A DNA stretch of 64,000 bases from Actinomycetota bacterium (GTDB lineage: Bacteria; Actinomycetota; Geothermincolia; Geothermincolales; RBG-13-55-18): contig JACIXD010000015.1 of the NCBI GenBank assembly GCA_014360645.1, positions 1 through 64,000 on the forward strand, given 5' to 3'. The notes beneath the pieces were generated by a model that saw only the letters and a list, made by a program, of their open reading frames with translations, was not told the DNA's origin and did not search any database. The position numbers were made by a program, and so were the translations under genes. Positions 52,832 through 61,738 of the stretch are shown piece after piece; within the stretch, counting starts at the first letter, position 1; every line of letters begins with the position of its first letter.

Positions 52832-54202
52832 CTACACCCCCTCCATGAGCTGCCCGGGATTGAGCAGGCCCTTCGGGTCCAGGACCCGCTTGAGGTTCTT
52901 GATCATGCGGATGTTCTCGGGGTCCATGCGGGAATAGACCAGCTCCGCCACCTCGCCACGGGGACGGTTGACGTGCGCTCCCCGGTCGAGGACGGTCCGG
53001 TAGGCACGCAGCCAGGCCTCGCGCGCCCCGCCGTCCCCCTCCGGGTGGTGGATGTCCGTCTCGCAGTAGAAGGCGGCGCCGTAATAGGAGGGGATGGCCA
53101 CCCTCCCCAGAGGATACCCGGGCGCCTCCCCTTCCACCGCCGCGAACAGGCCCGCCACCTTGCCCGCGAAGGTGAAGTAGTCCACCGCCGTCACCTCGCC
53201 GCGGTAGTAGGCGCGCTCGGACAGGTACCACGGCCACTCGAACTTCTCCCGCATGCGGCGCGCCAGCTCCGCGTCTCCCTCCCTGCCCCCGCAGGAGAGC
53301 GCCATCCCGCGCGTCTGGCGGTCCCATATCTCCACCAGGGAGGGGTGGTTGTCGAAGCCGAAGACCACGCTCCAGGGCGGCAGCTCCCCCGCCAAGGAGT
53401 CCGCCTCCCCGGCGCTCTCCGAGAGCAGCACGGAGAGGTAGCGGCGGTCAGCGACCACGCACTCGAAGACCTGGTCGTGGCGGGAGGCGAGACGCGCCGC
53501 CCTCACCGCCGCCTCCGCGTCCTCGAAGGCGTAGACGGTGACCCTGCGCTCCTCCCAGCGCTTGTAGATCCACGCCTTCATGGCATAGGGTATGCCGAAG
53601 ATGTCCTCGCTGGCATGGAAGAGATTGGAATACATCGGCCCCAGGTCCTCTCGGAACTCCGAGTGGCCGTCGGGAGTGTACTGGTCGGTGCCGCTCATCC
53701 ACAATCGCCCGTCGGCCAGGATGGCGTGGAAGGTGGTGAACTGGTAGGGCCGGGTGGCGCCGTTGGCCAGGATGACGTCGCGGTCCAGGTAAGAGCGCAC
53801 GATGGAGGAGGAGGTGGCCGCCGCGGGCATGAGGATACGGAGGCCGCGGGCGTCCAGCTCTCTTTTCAGGCCCTCGAAGGTGACGCCGTATTCCACGAAG
53901 GCCAGCAGGTTGGGCTCGTCGATGCGCACGATGCGGTCCATTCCCCTCAAGTCGATGAGCACCCCGCCGGACTCCGCCACCGCGGGGTCCACGAAGCCGC
54001 GCCGGTAGGTGAAGATGGGGATGCCGTTCTCGTAGGCGCAGGAGGCGATGTCCGCCAGCTCCAGGCTGTCCCGCGGTAGAGCGAGTACCAGGTCCAGCCG
54101 CGGCGGCGGCGGCCGGAAGTAGTCCTTGAGGGCGTCCGTCCCTTCCCGAATCGCCCCCGGGCCCGCGGCATCCCTGAGTCTTTCTCTGGTCCTGACGCTC
54201 AT
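52832..54202 (-). CDS. FAD-linked oxidase, GlcE/GlcD-like (subunit B)
   Basis: A 456-residue relative of subunit A: FAD domain (PRDSLELADIASCAYENGIPIFTYRRGF, then EYGVTFEGLKRELDARGLRI), an MPAAATSSSIV segment where VAO oxidases bind FAD, and a C-terminal VLDPKGLLNPGQLMEGV tail. The FAD-domain PGG/GG glycine signature is weaker than in subunit A. It lies three bases upstream of the Fe-S gene, so order B, Fe-S, A, flavoprotein 1, micropeptide forms one operon of five genes. Two flavoprotein oxidases sharing one CCG protein resemble the GlcDEF layout. Confidence 0.82.
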   Translation of the reverse strand: MSVRTRERLRDAAGPGAIREGTDALKDYFRPPPPRLDLVLALPRDSLELADIASCAYENGIPIFTYRRGFVDPAVAESGGVLIDLRGMDRIVRIDEPNLLAFVEYGVTFEGLKRELDARGLRILMPAAATSSSIVRSYLDRDVILANGATRPYQFTTFHAILADGRLWMSGTDQYTPDGHSEFREDLGPMYSNLFHASEDIFGIPYAMKAWIYKRWEERRVTVYAFEDAEAAVRAARLASRHDQVFECVVADRRYLSVLLSESAGEADSLAGELPPWSVVFGFDNHPSLVEIWDRQTRGMALSCGGREGDAELARRMREKFEWPWYLSERAYYRGEVTAVDYFTFAGKVAGLFAAVEGEAPGYPLGRVAIPSYYGAAFYCETDIHHPEGDGGAREAWLRAYRTVLDRGAHVNRPRGEVAELVYSRMDPENIRMIKNLKRVLDPKGLLNPGQLMEGV

Positions 54203-54464
54203 CCTTCCACCTCCCCTGATCCCAGGGCGCTTCCCTTTCGCCCTGACCCTTGCACTCTCCTAAACCGGCGCCAATACTCCTCTTCTCCCGAGGGCGCCCC
54301 TCGCGGTCCCGGCGCGCGCTTGACGCGCCTCTCTCCGGCATGGACCGGGGAAACGCCGCACCACTCCCTTCCGCGCCCCTCTCCCCGTTTCAAGGCTCGG
54401 AGAGAGCGAGGCGCGCCCGTCCCCTCCCATCGCGCCCGCTCCGCAAGACATGCGTCCTCTCTCC

Positions 54465-55883
54465 TTATCCGCACCGCGCACGTTCCCCTCCCGCCCGCGC
54501 CCGGCGCATACCGTAGCGGGCCAGGGCCCAGGCGGCCCCCACACACCGCTCCACGGTGTCGTACACCGGCACCCCGATATCCTCCAGGGAAGTGAACCAG
54601 CGGCGGCGGTCCTCCTCCGAAGCCCCGAGGATGCAGGCCAGCAGCGGCTTTTGCGGGTGCTCCTCCCTGATCTCCGCCAGCAGGGCCGCGGCGTCGAACT
54701 CCGACTCCGGCACCAGGGTGAAAACCGCCATGAGCATGTGCATGTCCTTTTCCGAGGCAAAGGCGCGGAGGATCACGCGGTAGGCGTCCTCCACCGTGCC
54801 CTGCAGGGTCGCGGCCCAGATGTCCATGGGGTTGCCGAGGCGCACCCACGGCGGCAGACCCTCTCCCGCCAGGCGTTCCGCCCGCGGCGAGGGCGGAGGG
54901 AGGGGCAGCCCCCGGCGCTGGCAGGCGTCGGCCACCAGCACCGTGCCCGCGCCGGTGATGGAGACCACCCCCAGGTTGGGTCCGGCGGGAACCGGACAGT
55001 AGGAGAGGGCCTTGGCCGCGTCGAAGAGGCCCTCGATGCCCTCCACCGCAATCACCCCCGCCTGGGCCAGCGCCCCTCGCAGCACCGCTTCCTCTCCGGC
55101 CAGGGTGCCGGTATGACTGGCGGCCATCCTGCTCCCCAGCTCGCTCCCGCCGCCTTTGAGCATGAGCACGGGCTTGGTGAGCGTGACCTCCGACGCCAGT
55201 TCCAGGAATTCCCTGCCCCTCTGGATCCCCTCCGAGTAAACGGCGATGACCCCGGTGGAGGCGTCGTCCCGGAGGTAGGCGAGCACGTCCACCTCGTCCA
55301 CGTCCGCCTTGTTGCCCAGGCAGGCCACCTTGGAGATCCCGAAACGCTGGGTGGAGCTCACCCAGCGCGCGAACCCGCCCGCGAAGAGCCCGGTCTGGGC
55401 GACGATGGAGATGTCTCCCGCCCGCAGGGGGTCCAGGGACATGAGGGAGGTGACGAAACCGGAGGAGGTGGAGATGGTCCCCACGCTGTTGGGGCCCATC
55501 ATGCGCATGCCGCGCTCGCGCACCGCGCGCTTAAGGCGCCTCTGCATCTCCGCCCCCTCGGCCCCCGCGTCGGAATACCCCGCCGCGCAGACGATCACCC
55601 TCCTCACCCCGGCGTCGGCGCAGTCCCGGACGAAGGGGAGCATGTGGTCCCGGGGGAGCACCCCCACCGCCACCTCCACCGGCTCTCCGATGTCTCGCAG
55701 GGAGGGGAACGCGGGCACCCCTAAGATCTCCCCGGCCCGGGGATGGATGGCGTAGATGCGCCCGCGGTAGCCGAAGCGCAGCAGGTTGGACAGGGTCACG
55801 TTCCCGAGCTTGGCGGTCGAGCTGGAAGCCCCGGCCACGGCCACGCTCGCCGGGTTGAAGAAAGGCTCCATGTCCTGTACCAC
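54465..55883 (-). CDS. NDP-forming acyl-CoA synthetase, alpha subunit (CoA-binding)
   Basis: A 472-residue protein of the acetate-CoA ligase (ADP-forming) alpha type. The Rossmann CoA-binding domain begins FFNPASVAVAGASSSTAKLGN; two succinyl-CoA-ligase-like domains follow (GMRMMGPNSVGTI, then ISIVAQTGLFAGGFARW). The phospho-His is in ASHTGTLAGEEAV (about residue 259). The ATP-grasp beta subunit is not adjacent, so it must lie elsewhere, or the complex uses another beta. A CoA ligase next to CoA-transferase and acid-oxidising genes suggests a carboxylic-acid pathway. GTG and a downstream ATG at 55871 are both possible starts. Confidence 0.85.
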   Translation of the reverse strand: MVQDMEPFFNPASVAVAGASSSTAKLGNVTLSNLLRFGYRGRIYAIHPRAGEILGVPAFPSLRDIGEPVEVAVGVLPRDHMLPFVRDCADAGVRRVIVCAAGYSDAGAEGAEMQRRLKRAVRERGMRMMGPNSVGTISTSSGFVTSLMSLDPLRAGDISIVAQTGLFAGGFARWVSSTQRFGISKVACLGNKADVDEVDVLAYLRDDASTGVIAVYSEGIQRGREFLELASEVTLTKPVLMLKGGGSELGSRMAASHTGTLAGEEAVLRGALAQAGVIAVEGIEGLFDAAKALSYCPVPAGPNLGVVSITGAGTVLVADACQRRGLPLPPPSPRAERLAGEGLPPWVRLGNPMDIWAATLQGTVEDAYRVILRAFASEKDMHMLMAVFTLVPESEFDAAALLAEIREEHPQKPLLACILGASEEDRRRWFTSLEDIGVPVYDTVERCVGAAWALARYGMRRARAGGERARCG

Positions 55884-56070
55884 CGTGATCCCCCCTGCCG
55901 GGACCGCGTCGTGGTCCCGTGTCCTCCGTGCATGCCCGCGTCTCCGGGCCCCTCTCGCTCTCTCCCTGCGCGGGAGAGCGGCGCTACATGTTTCCGTTTC
56001 CAGCGTCTTCCGCTCTTTCTACGGCGCCGCTTTCGATCCCCTCGCGGGCGCGAGCGGCGCCGCGCGGAGA

Positions 56071-56220
56071 TCAGACGAAATAGCGGAAGGGCATCTTGGG
56101 CAGCTGGGTGAGCAGGAGCTTGGCGTAACGCCAGTCGGAGGGCTCCGTGGTCGCGGCCAGCCATGCCGCCAGCCCGCCCGCGATCCCCAACGCGATCACC
56201 GCTTTCGTCCCCGCCTTCAT
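56071..56220 (-). CDS. 49-residue membrane micropeptide downstream of flavoprotein 2
   Basis: A 49-residue frame beginning MKAGTKAVIALGIAGGLAAWL (one short hydrophobic helix) and ending LLLTQLPKMPFRYFV. The end motif L-L-x-Q-(V/L)-P-x-(L/M)-P-x-R-Y-(Y/F) matches the 61-residue protein at 48101-48286 (LLKQVPYLPGRYYA). Both small genes lie 51-78 bases downstream of a phytoene-desaturase-like gene. The ATG is preceded by a GGGAGGCGAGG stretch. I do not know the family. Confidence 0.65.
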   Translation of the reverse strand: MKAGTKAVIALGIAGGLAAWLAATTEPSDWRYAKLLLTQLPKMPFRYFV

Positions 56221-56298
56221 CCTCGCCTCCCGTCTTCAGGGTATTCCGTCCGCCACCTATCCGCCGTAAATCCGCGTGCTTGCCCCGCGCCCCTCCCC

Positions 56299-57816
56299 TC
56301 AGGCGTTGTCCCTCACGATGAGGCCGCCGGTGATGATCCCCCCCGCCACCACCGCGGGCACCCCTCCGCCGGGATGGGTGGAGGCTCCCGCCAAATAGAG
56401 GTTCTTGATGCACTTGGAGCGGTTGGCGGGACGGAACACCGCCATGTGGCTCAAGTCGGTCTGGATGCCGTAAACGGCTCCGCCCGGATGCAGGAGCATG
56501 CGCTCGAGGTCCTTGGGCGTCGCCATGTCCCGATAGACCACGTGCTCGGAGAGGTCCGGGATGATATAGCGCTCGATGGTGGCGATGGCCTCGTCTATGT
56601 ACCTCTCCTTGTAGCGGTCCCAGTCGTTGCCCGCCAGGTTGTAGGGAGCCAGCCCCATGTGGGTCAGCACGTGCTTTCCCGGGGGGGCCAGCGAGGAGTC
56701 GATCTTGGAGGCCCAGGAGATGAGGCCCATCACCTCCACGCGCCCGTCCTTCTCGTAAAGCCTGCCCTTGAGGTAATAATCGCTCCAGTAGTCGTTCATC
56801 ACCTTGGGGTCGGTCAGGGTCAGGGTGTGGTGGGCGTTGAGGGGCGGTTCGTAATCTATTCCCAGGTAGATCATGGGGCAGGGCATGGAGAGGACCAGCG
56901 AGCGCACCCCTCTCCAGACGTGCCAGGGGAGGTGCTCCCTCCCGATCATCTCCTCGTAGAGCTTCTTGGCGTTGATGGCCCCCACCACGTTGCGGGCGGT
57001 GATCTCGGTGCCGTCCCACAGCTCCACTCCCACGGCCCGGCGGTTCTCCACCATCACCCGCACCGCGCGGGCGTCGAAGCGCGTCTCGCCCCCCAGGTCC
57101 TCGAAGGCCTGCTGGATGCCGGCGGGGATGCGTATCATGCCTCCCTCGGGGTAATAGATGCCCTCGTGCTCCAGGAGCCCCACGATGGCATACAGCCCGG
57201 CACACATGTCCGGCGGCAGGCCGGCGTAGAAGGATTGGAAGGCCATGGAAGCAAGCACGTCGGAGTTCTTGAAATATCTGGCAACTATCTTCTGGTGGGT
57301 GGTCACGAACATGGGGAGCACCGAGATCATCTGGGGATATTTGACGATAAGCCTGATGGTGTCCATGAACCCCAGGGAAGGCGCGTAGAAGAAGTTGTCC
57401 ACCAGCCCCTTGATCTTGGGCGTGTAGTCCTCAGCGAACTTCAGGAAAGCCCGGGCGTCCTCGGGGGAGAACTCCGCGATCACCCGCGCCGTGCCCTCCA
57501 CCGAGGTGGGATAGGCGAAGCGCACCCCCCGGGTGTTGTCGCAGTAGTCGTAGATGGGGTCCACGGGGATGAGGGGGATGTATCTCTCCCGGGGCAGCTC
57601 CAGGCGCTTGAAGAGCTCGTCGAAGGCGCGGGTGACCTCCACCACGCTCGCCCCCACGTCGAAATGGAAGCCCTCCGCCTCGTAGGTGGAGCAGCAGCCG
57701 CCGATGCGCTGCGACTGCTCGAGCACCAGGGTCTTCATCCCCGCCTTCTGACAGAGGGCTGCCGCCGAGAGACCGCCGATCCCCCCGCCTATGACCACCA
57801 CGTCGTAATCGCTCAT
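56299..57816 (-). CDS. Phytoene-desaturase-like FAD oxidoreductase 2
   Basis: A 505-residue paralogue of the flavoprotein at 48338. The FAD motif is DVVVIGGGIGGLSAAALCQKAGMKTLVLEQSQRIGGCCSTYE, and the C-terminal part is NLYLAGASTHPGGGVPAVVAGG. Additional shared segments are IIPDLSEHVVYRDMATPKDLE and the YVPLIPVDPIYDYCDNTRG region. It has its own 49-residue micropeptide downstream (56071). The two flavoproteins differ substantially, so this is an old duplication or two recruitments of one module, rather than a recent copy. ATG follows GGGGGTAAGCGCC. Confidence 0.84.
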   Translation of the reverse strand: MSDYDVVVIGGGIGGLSAAALCQKAGMKTLVLEQSQRIGGCCSTYEAEGFHFDVGASVVEVTRAFDELFKRLELPRERYIPLIPVDPIYDYCDNTRGVRFAYPTSVEGTARVIAEFSPEDARAFLKFAEDYTPKIKGLVDNFFYAPSLGFMDTIRLIVKYPQMISVLPMFVTTHQKIVARYFKNSDVLASMAFQSFYAGLPPDMCAGLYAIVGLLEHEGIYYPEGGMIRIPAGIQQAFEDLGGETRFDARAVRVMVENRRAVGVELWDGTEITARNVVGAINAKKLYEEMIGREHLPWHVWRGVRSLVLSMPCPMIYLGIDYEPPLNAHHTLTLTDPKVMNDYWSDYYLKGRLYEKDGRVEVMGLISWASKIDSSLAPPGKHVLTHMGLAPYNLAGNDWDRYKERYIDEAIATIERYIIPDLSEHVVYRDMATPKDLERMLLHPGGAVYGIQTDLSHMAVFRPANRSKCIKNLYLAGASTHPGGGVPAVVAGGIITGGLIVRDNA

Positions 57817-58109
57817 GGCGCTTACCCCCTGTACAGCTAGTGATTCTGACTTGTGAATATTATATTACTATCTATTTTTATGAATATCAAGCTCGTCATC
57901 GCAGCGGGGCGTAGGGGAGGGGCGGGAGTGGGAAGAGATGGGAAGGACCTCCTTTCCGCGCGCCCCACCATCGAGGCGTGGAAACCGGGGGAGCAGCCGG
58001 GGGCGGGCCGACCCCAGACGGCAGGTGGCGATGAGGAGGCGGGCGCTGCCGCGCGCCGTCCGCCGGACTCGAGGAGTCCCGCGCCGACGCCTTCCGGCGC
58101 GGCCGGGGT

Positions 58110-59315
58110 TCAGCGCAGCATCTCTATCTCCACCTCGGCGCCGGGCTCCAGGCGGCCGACGTCCTCGGGAAGCACGGCAAGGGCGTTGCCGAGCACCATG
58201 GAGCGCAGGATGCCGCTGCCCTGGGGGCCGGTGGGGCGGACATGGTAGCGGCCGTCGCGCCAATCCGCGATCACGCGTATGAACTCCGTGCGTCCCTCTC
58301 TGCGCCCCATGGGGGCGTCGAGGACCGCGGTGACGCGGGGTCGGAAGAGCTCGCGGCGCCCCATCATCTTGAGGAGCGCGGGGCGCACGAACTGCTCGAA
58401 GGAGACCATCACCGAGACGGGGTTCCCGGGCAGGCCGAAGAGGGGCTTGCCGCCTATGTGGCCGAAGGCCTGGGGCTTGCCGGGGCGCATGGCCACCTTC
58501 CAGAAGTTCATCTCCCCCAGCTTTCCCAGCACCTCCTTGACCATGTCGTAGTCGCCCACCGAGACCCCTCCGCTGGTGACGAAGAGGTCCACCCTTTCCA
58601 GGTTGTCGAGGATGGTCCGCTCCAGGAGGGCGGCGTCGTCCCGCACCACGCCCAGGCGCAGGGGCTCCGCCCCCGCCTCGCGCACCATGCCGAAGAGGGT
58701 GTAGCTGTTGGAGTCGCGGATCTTCCCCGGCGCCAGCTCCTCCTCCACTCCCACCAGCTCGTCGCCGGTGGAGATGATCCCCACCCTGGCGCGGCGGAAA
58801 CACCGGGGGCGGGCGTATCCCAGGCTGGAAAGCATCCCCAGTTCCGCGGGCCCGATAGGCGTCCCCGGTGCCAGCACCGTCTCGCCCTTCCTCACGTCCT
58901 CTCCCGCCCGGCGCACGTTGGACCCCCGAGCCACCGCCTTCAGGACCAGCACGCTCCCCTCCCCGGCGCGGGTCTGCTCCACGGGGACCACGGCGTCGCA
59001 CCCCTCCGGCACCGGCGCTCCGGTCATGATGCGCAGGGCCTGTCCCCGCTCCAGGGCCACCCGGGGCGCGTACCCCGCAGCCAGGTCGCCCAACACCACC
59101 AGCTCCACGGGGCTCTCCTCCGAGGCGCCGGCCACGTCCTCCGACCTCACCGCGTAGCCGTCCATGGCCGAGTTGTCGAAGGGGGGGATGTCATGCCGCG
59201 CCACCGCCTCCTCCGCCAGGGTGAGCCCCAGCGCTTCGAGGAGAGGCGTCTCCGCCGTCTCCAGCGTCCCCACCGCCTCCAGCACCTTCTCCCTCGCCTC
59301 TTCCACCCTCAACAT
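58110..59315 (-). CDS. moeA: Molybdopterin molybdenumtransferase
   Basis: A 401-residue MoeA, which inserts molybdate (or tungstate) into molybdopterin-AMP. The segments IPPFDNSAMDGYAV, GTPIGPAELGMLSSLGY, VGIISTGDELV, TSGGVSVGDYDMVKEVL and FGLPGNPVSVMVSFE are family hallmarks. The ATG at 59315 has GGGAGGTC upstream; a longer frame extends into Arg-rich non-coding DNA. It lies next to the tup transporter genes, so W cofactor is the probable product here. The anaerobic physiology hinted at elsewhere in the window would use tungsten enzymes. Confidence 0.93.
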   Translation of the reverse strand: MLRVEEAREKVLEAVGTLETAETPLLEALGLTLAEEAVARHDIPPFDNSAMDGYAVRSEDVAGASEESPVELVVLGDLAAGYAPRVALERGQALRIMTGAPVPEGCDAVVPVEQTRAGEGSVLVLKAVARGSNVRRAGEDVRKGETVLAPGTPIGPAELGMLSSLGYARPRCFRRARVGIISTGDELVGVEEELAPGKIRDSNSYTLFGMVREAGAEPLRLGVVRDDAALLERTILDNLERVDLFVTSGGVSVGDYDMVKEVLGKLGEMNFWKVAMRPGKPQAFGHIGGKPLFGLPGNPVSVMVSFEQFVRPALLKMMGRRELFRPRVTAVLDAPMGRREGRTEFIRVIADWRDGRYHVRPTGPQGSGILRSMVLGNALAVLPEDVGRLEPGAEVEIEMLR

Positions 59316-59593
59316 CCCCAACGACCTCCCGTGCTTACCGGGAAGCGCCGCTGCGCCTCCGTGTTCCAAAGGTATCCCGAAAACGGCTTCCGGCCCAACC
59401 CGTCCCCGCGGACAGGCGCCGCCGCGCCGCGACCCACCGTACTCATCCCGCCCGGAAGACGCCCTCCCCGCCGCGCGCCGCATGCGGGCCGCGGCGCGTA
59501 TGCCATATTCTGGTAAACATTCGCGGACCGCCGCCGCCTCCCGCGTCTCCGGTCACCGCGCGGGCGCGGCGTTTCCGCACCTGCGCCGACACC

Positions 59594-60415
59594 TCACTGT
59601 GTCGGAGGCCTCCAGGGACCCGTCCCCAGATGTCCCTGCCCCGCCTCCGAGAGCAGGTAGGAGATGAACTCCAGCGCGCCGGCCACGTCGGTATCGGGGT
59701 AGGTGAGGGTGCTCACCACCATGGCGTGATAGGAGTCCTCCAGGTCCTCTCCCCCTTCCCTGACCACCTCCAGGCCTAGCTCTCCCGCCAGCCTCTCGAA
59801 GGCATGGCGCATGGTGAGGGCATACGCCCTCTCCGCCGCCGCCTCCCGCAGGGCTCCCTCCTCGCTCTCCATGGAGCGCCGCAGCCAGTCTCCCGCCTCC
59901 TCCAACCCCGCCAGGGACCATAGGCCGCCGGCCTTGATGGCGGCGCCGGACCCGTCCACGCGGAGCACGAAGGGTTGCCCCGCCTCCGCTATCCTCCTCA
60001 GGGCTCCGGGGATCCCGTCCGCCTCCCGGGCGCCCGCGGGATCTCCGGGCGGCCCCACCAGCATGTATTCTCCCCGCATGACCTCCTGCCTGTCCGTCAC
60101 GTAGCCCGACCTCTCCAGGCTCTCCTCGTCGTGGGATACATGGGTGAGGATGAGGTCGCACTCGCCGTGGCGCGCCATGTCGCACACCCGGTCGTCGGTG
60201 TCCGTGACCACCTCCACCGCGCGCCCGCTCCGGCGCTGGAAATCGCTCGCCCATGCCTCGAGGAGCCCGCTCCCCTCCAGGTCGCTGGTGGCCGCCAGCA
60301 CCAGGGGAGGCCTTCCCTCCGACCCGCAGCCCGGTAAAGCGCAGAACAGCAGGGCGCAGAGGAGCACGGCCGCGGAAGCGCCGATCCCACGCCGTGACAA
60401 CGATATCTTCGCCAT
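59594..60415 (-). CDS. TupA-like substrate-binding lipoprotein (paralogue, divergent site)
   Basis: A 273-residue periplasmic-type binding lipoprotein. The signal peptide ends in LPGCGSEG (lipobox LPGC). It aligns with TupA along its length (LAATSDLEGSGLLEAWASDFQ, then HGECDLILTHVSHDEESLERSGYVTDRQ, then SYHAMVVS). The TupA ligand-binding residues differ: TTTST becomes ATSDL and the RADESGTHT segment becomes RVDGSGAAI. The ligand is thus likely altered. Start 60415: TAGAAT at 60428-60423, seven bases, then ATG, a leaderless-type arrangement. It lies in the moeA/tup region. Confidence 0.72.
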   Translation of the reverse strand: MAKISLSRRGIGASAAVLLCALLFCALPGCGSEGRPPLVLAATSDLEGSGLLEAWASDFQRRSGRAVEVVTDTDDRVCDMARHGECDLILTHVSHDEESLERSGYVTDRQEVMRGEYMLVGPPGDPAGAREADGIPGALRRIAEAGQPFVLRVDGSGAAIKAGGLWSLAGLEEAGDWLRRSMESEEGALREAAAERAYALTMRHAFERLAGELGLEVVREGGEDLEDSYHAMVVSTLTYPDTDVAGALEFISYLLSEAGQGHLGTGPWRPPTQ

Positions 60416-60640
60416 GGGGTACATTCTACACCAGGCGGCCGCCCCGCCTCGACGCACGCAGCCGGCGCCGCCGCCGCGCCGCGGACCGTGCCGTACATCT
60501 CCCTTCAGGGAAGAACGTCCATGCCGTCGAGGAGCCCGATGGACGGAGCGTTTCACGCCGGGCACCGCATCCCGGCGGGAGAAAACGCCGCGCCGCGGCA
60601 AAGGGCGACGGGGGGCGGTAACGCGCCGGGCACCGCCATC

Positions 60641-61738
60641 TCAGCGGGAGGTGAAGGGCATGACGTGGACGGCGGTGGCCTTGACCGCCGCGGTGACCTC
60701 CGCCCCGGGCTCGATCCCCATCTCCTCGCGGGAGGTCCGGGTAATATACGCGGAGAAGGGGAAGCCGCAGTCCAGGCCCACCCTCACCAGCGCCCCCATG
60801 GGCCTGACCGCGACGACACGCGAGCGCAAACGGTTGCGCACCGATCCCGCCTCCGTGGTCCCGGGCAACAGGGCCACCTCCTCGGGATGGATGAGCACCT
60901 TTGCCCTGGAGCCCGGCGGCAGCTCGCACAGGGCCTCGATCTCCACGCCGGCGATGTCCAGGCGGCACATGCCCTCGCGGCATTCCCTGACCACCCCCTC
61001 CAGGAGGTTCTCCGCGCCCAGGAACTCCGCCACGGTTTCGCTGGCGGGCCTGCCGAACACCTCGCCCGGCCTCCCCGTCTGGAGCAGCTCTCCGCCGATG
61101 AGCACCGCCAGGCGGTCGGCGATCTCCAGCACCTCGTGGTAGTCGTGGGATACGTATATGGCGGTCACCCCCATCTCCCGCGCCAGGCCCGAGATGTACG
61201 CCAGCAGGTCCCGGCGGGAGGGGGCGTCGAGGGAGGCCAGGGGCTCGTCCAGGAGCAACAGGCGGGGCTTGAGCACCATGGCCCTGCCCAGGGCCACCTT
61301 CTGCGCCTCGCCCCCGGAGAGGGTCATGGCGTCGCGCTCCGCGAGATCCGCCAGGTTCAGCCTCGCGAGCATCTCGCCGGCCAGGCGCCTCCTCTCCTCC
61401 CTGCCCACCCGGCGCGCCTTGAGGCCGTACTCGACGTTCGCCCGCACGCTGCGCTTGAAGAGCAGCGGTTCCTGGAAGATCATGGCCATCTGCCTCGCCA
61501 GGTGTTTTCTCTTCCCGCGGTCCATGCCCGAGAGGCGCGTGCCGTCCCAGTAGGCCACCTCCCCCCGGGCAGGCTTCTCCAGCAGGTCGAGGATGCGCAG
61601 CAGGGTGCTCTTGCCAGAGCCGTTGGGGCCGACCACCGCCAGGATCTCCCCCTCCACGACCTCCAGGCGTTCCACGTCGAGCACCTTGCGCCCGCCGTAG
61701 AAATGCCGCAGGCCCTCGACGGTCACCAGCGCCCTCAA
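60641..61738 (-). CDS. tupC: Tungstate ABC transporter ATP-binding protein
   Basis: A 365-residue ABC ATPase. Walker A GPNGSGKST, Q-loop IFQEPLLFKRSV, signature LSGGEAQKVALGRA, Walker B LLLLDEPLASLD and the His of VSHDYHEVLE are intact. A C-terminal TOBE-like anion-binding domain (about 285-365: VLIHPEEVALLPG, then VRVGLDCGFPFSAYI) is typical of Mo/W importers. The ATG overlaps the stop of the permease gene (61735). It should energise tungstate uptake with TupA/TupB. Confidence 0.9.
   Translation of the reverse strand: MRALVTVEGLRHFYGGRKVLDVERLEVVEGEILAVVGPNGSGKSTLLRILDLLEKPARGEVAYWDGTRLSGMDRGKRKHLARQMAMIFQEPLLFKRSVRANVEYGLKARRVGREERRRLAGEMLARLNLADLAERDAMTLSGGEAQKVALGRAMVLKPRLLLLDEPLASLDAPSRRDLLAYISGLAREMGVTAIYVSHDYHEVLEIADRLAVLIGGELLQTGRPGEVFGRPASETVAEFLGAENLLEGVVRECREGMCRLDIAGVEIEALCELPPGSRAKVLIHPEEVALLPGTTEAGSVRNRLRSRVVAVRPMGALVRVGLDCGFPFSAYITRTSREEMGIEPGAEVTAAVKATAVHVMPFTSR

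Noticed and set aside
48287-54079. A 1930-codon plus-strand open frame
   Set aside because: It is antisense to five well-identified minus-strand genes; the product is His/Gly/Val-rich without domains and has no ribosome binding site. High-GC antisense frames stay open by codon bias.
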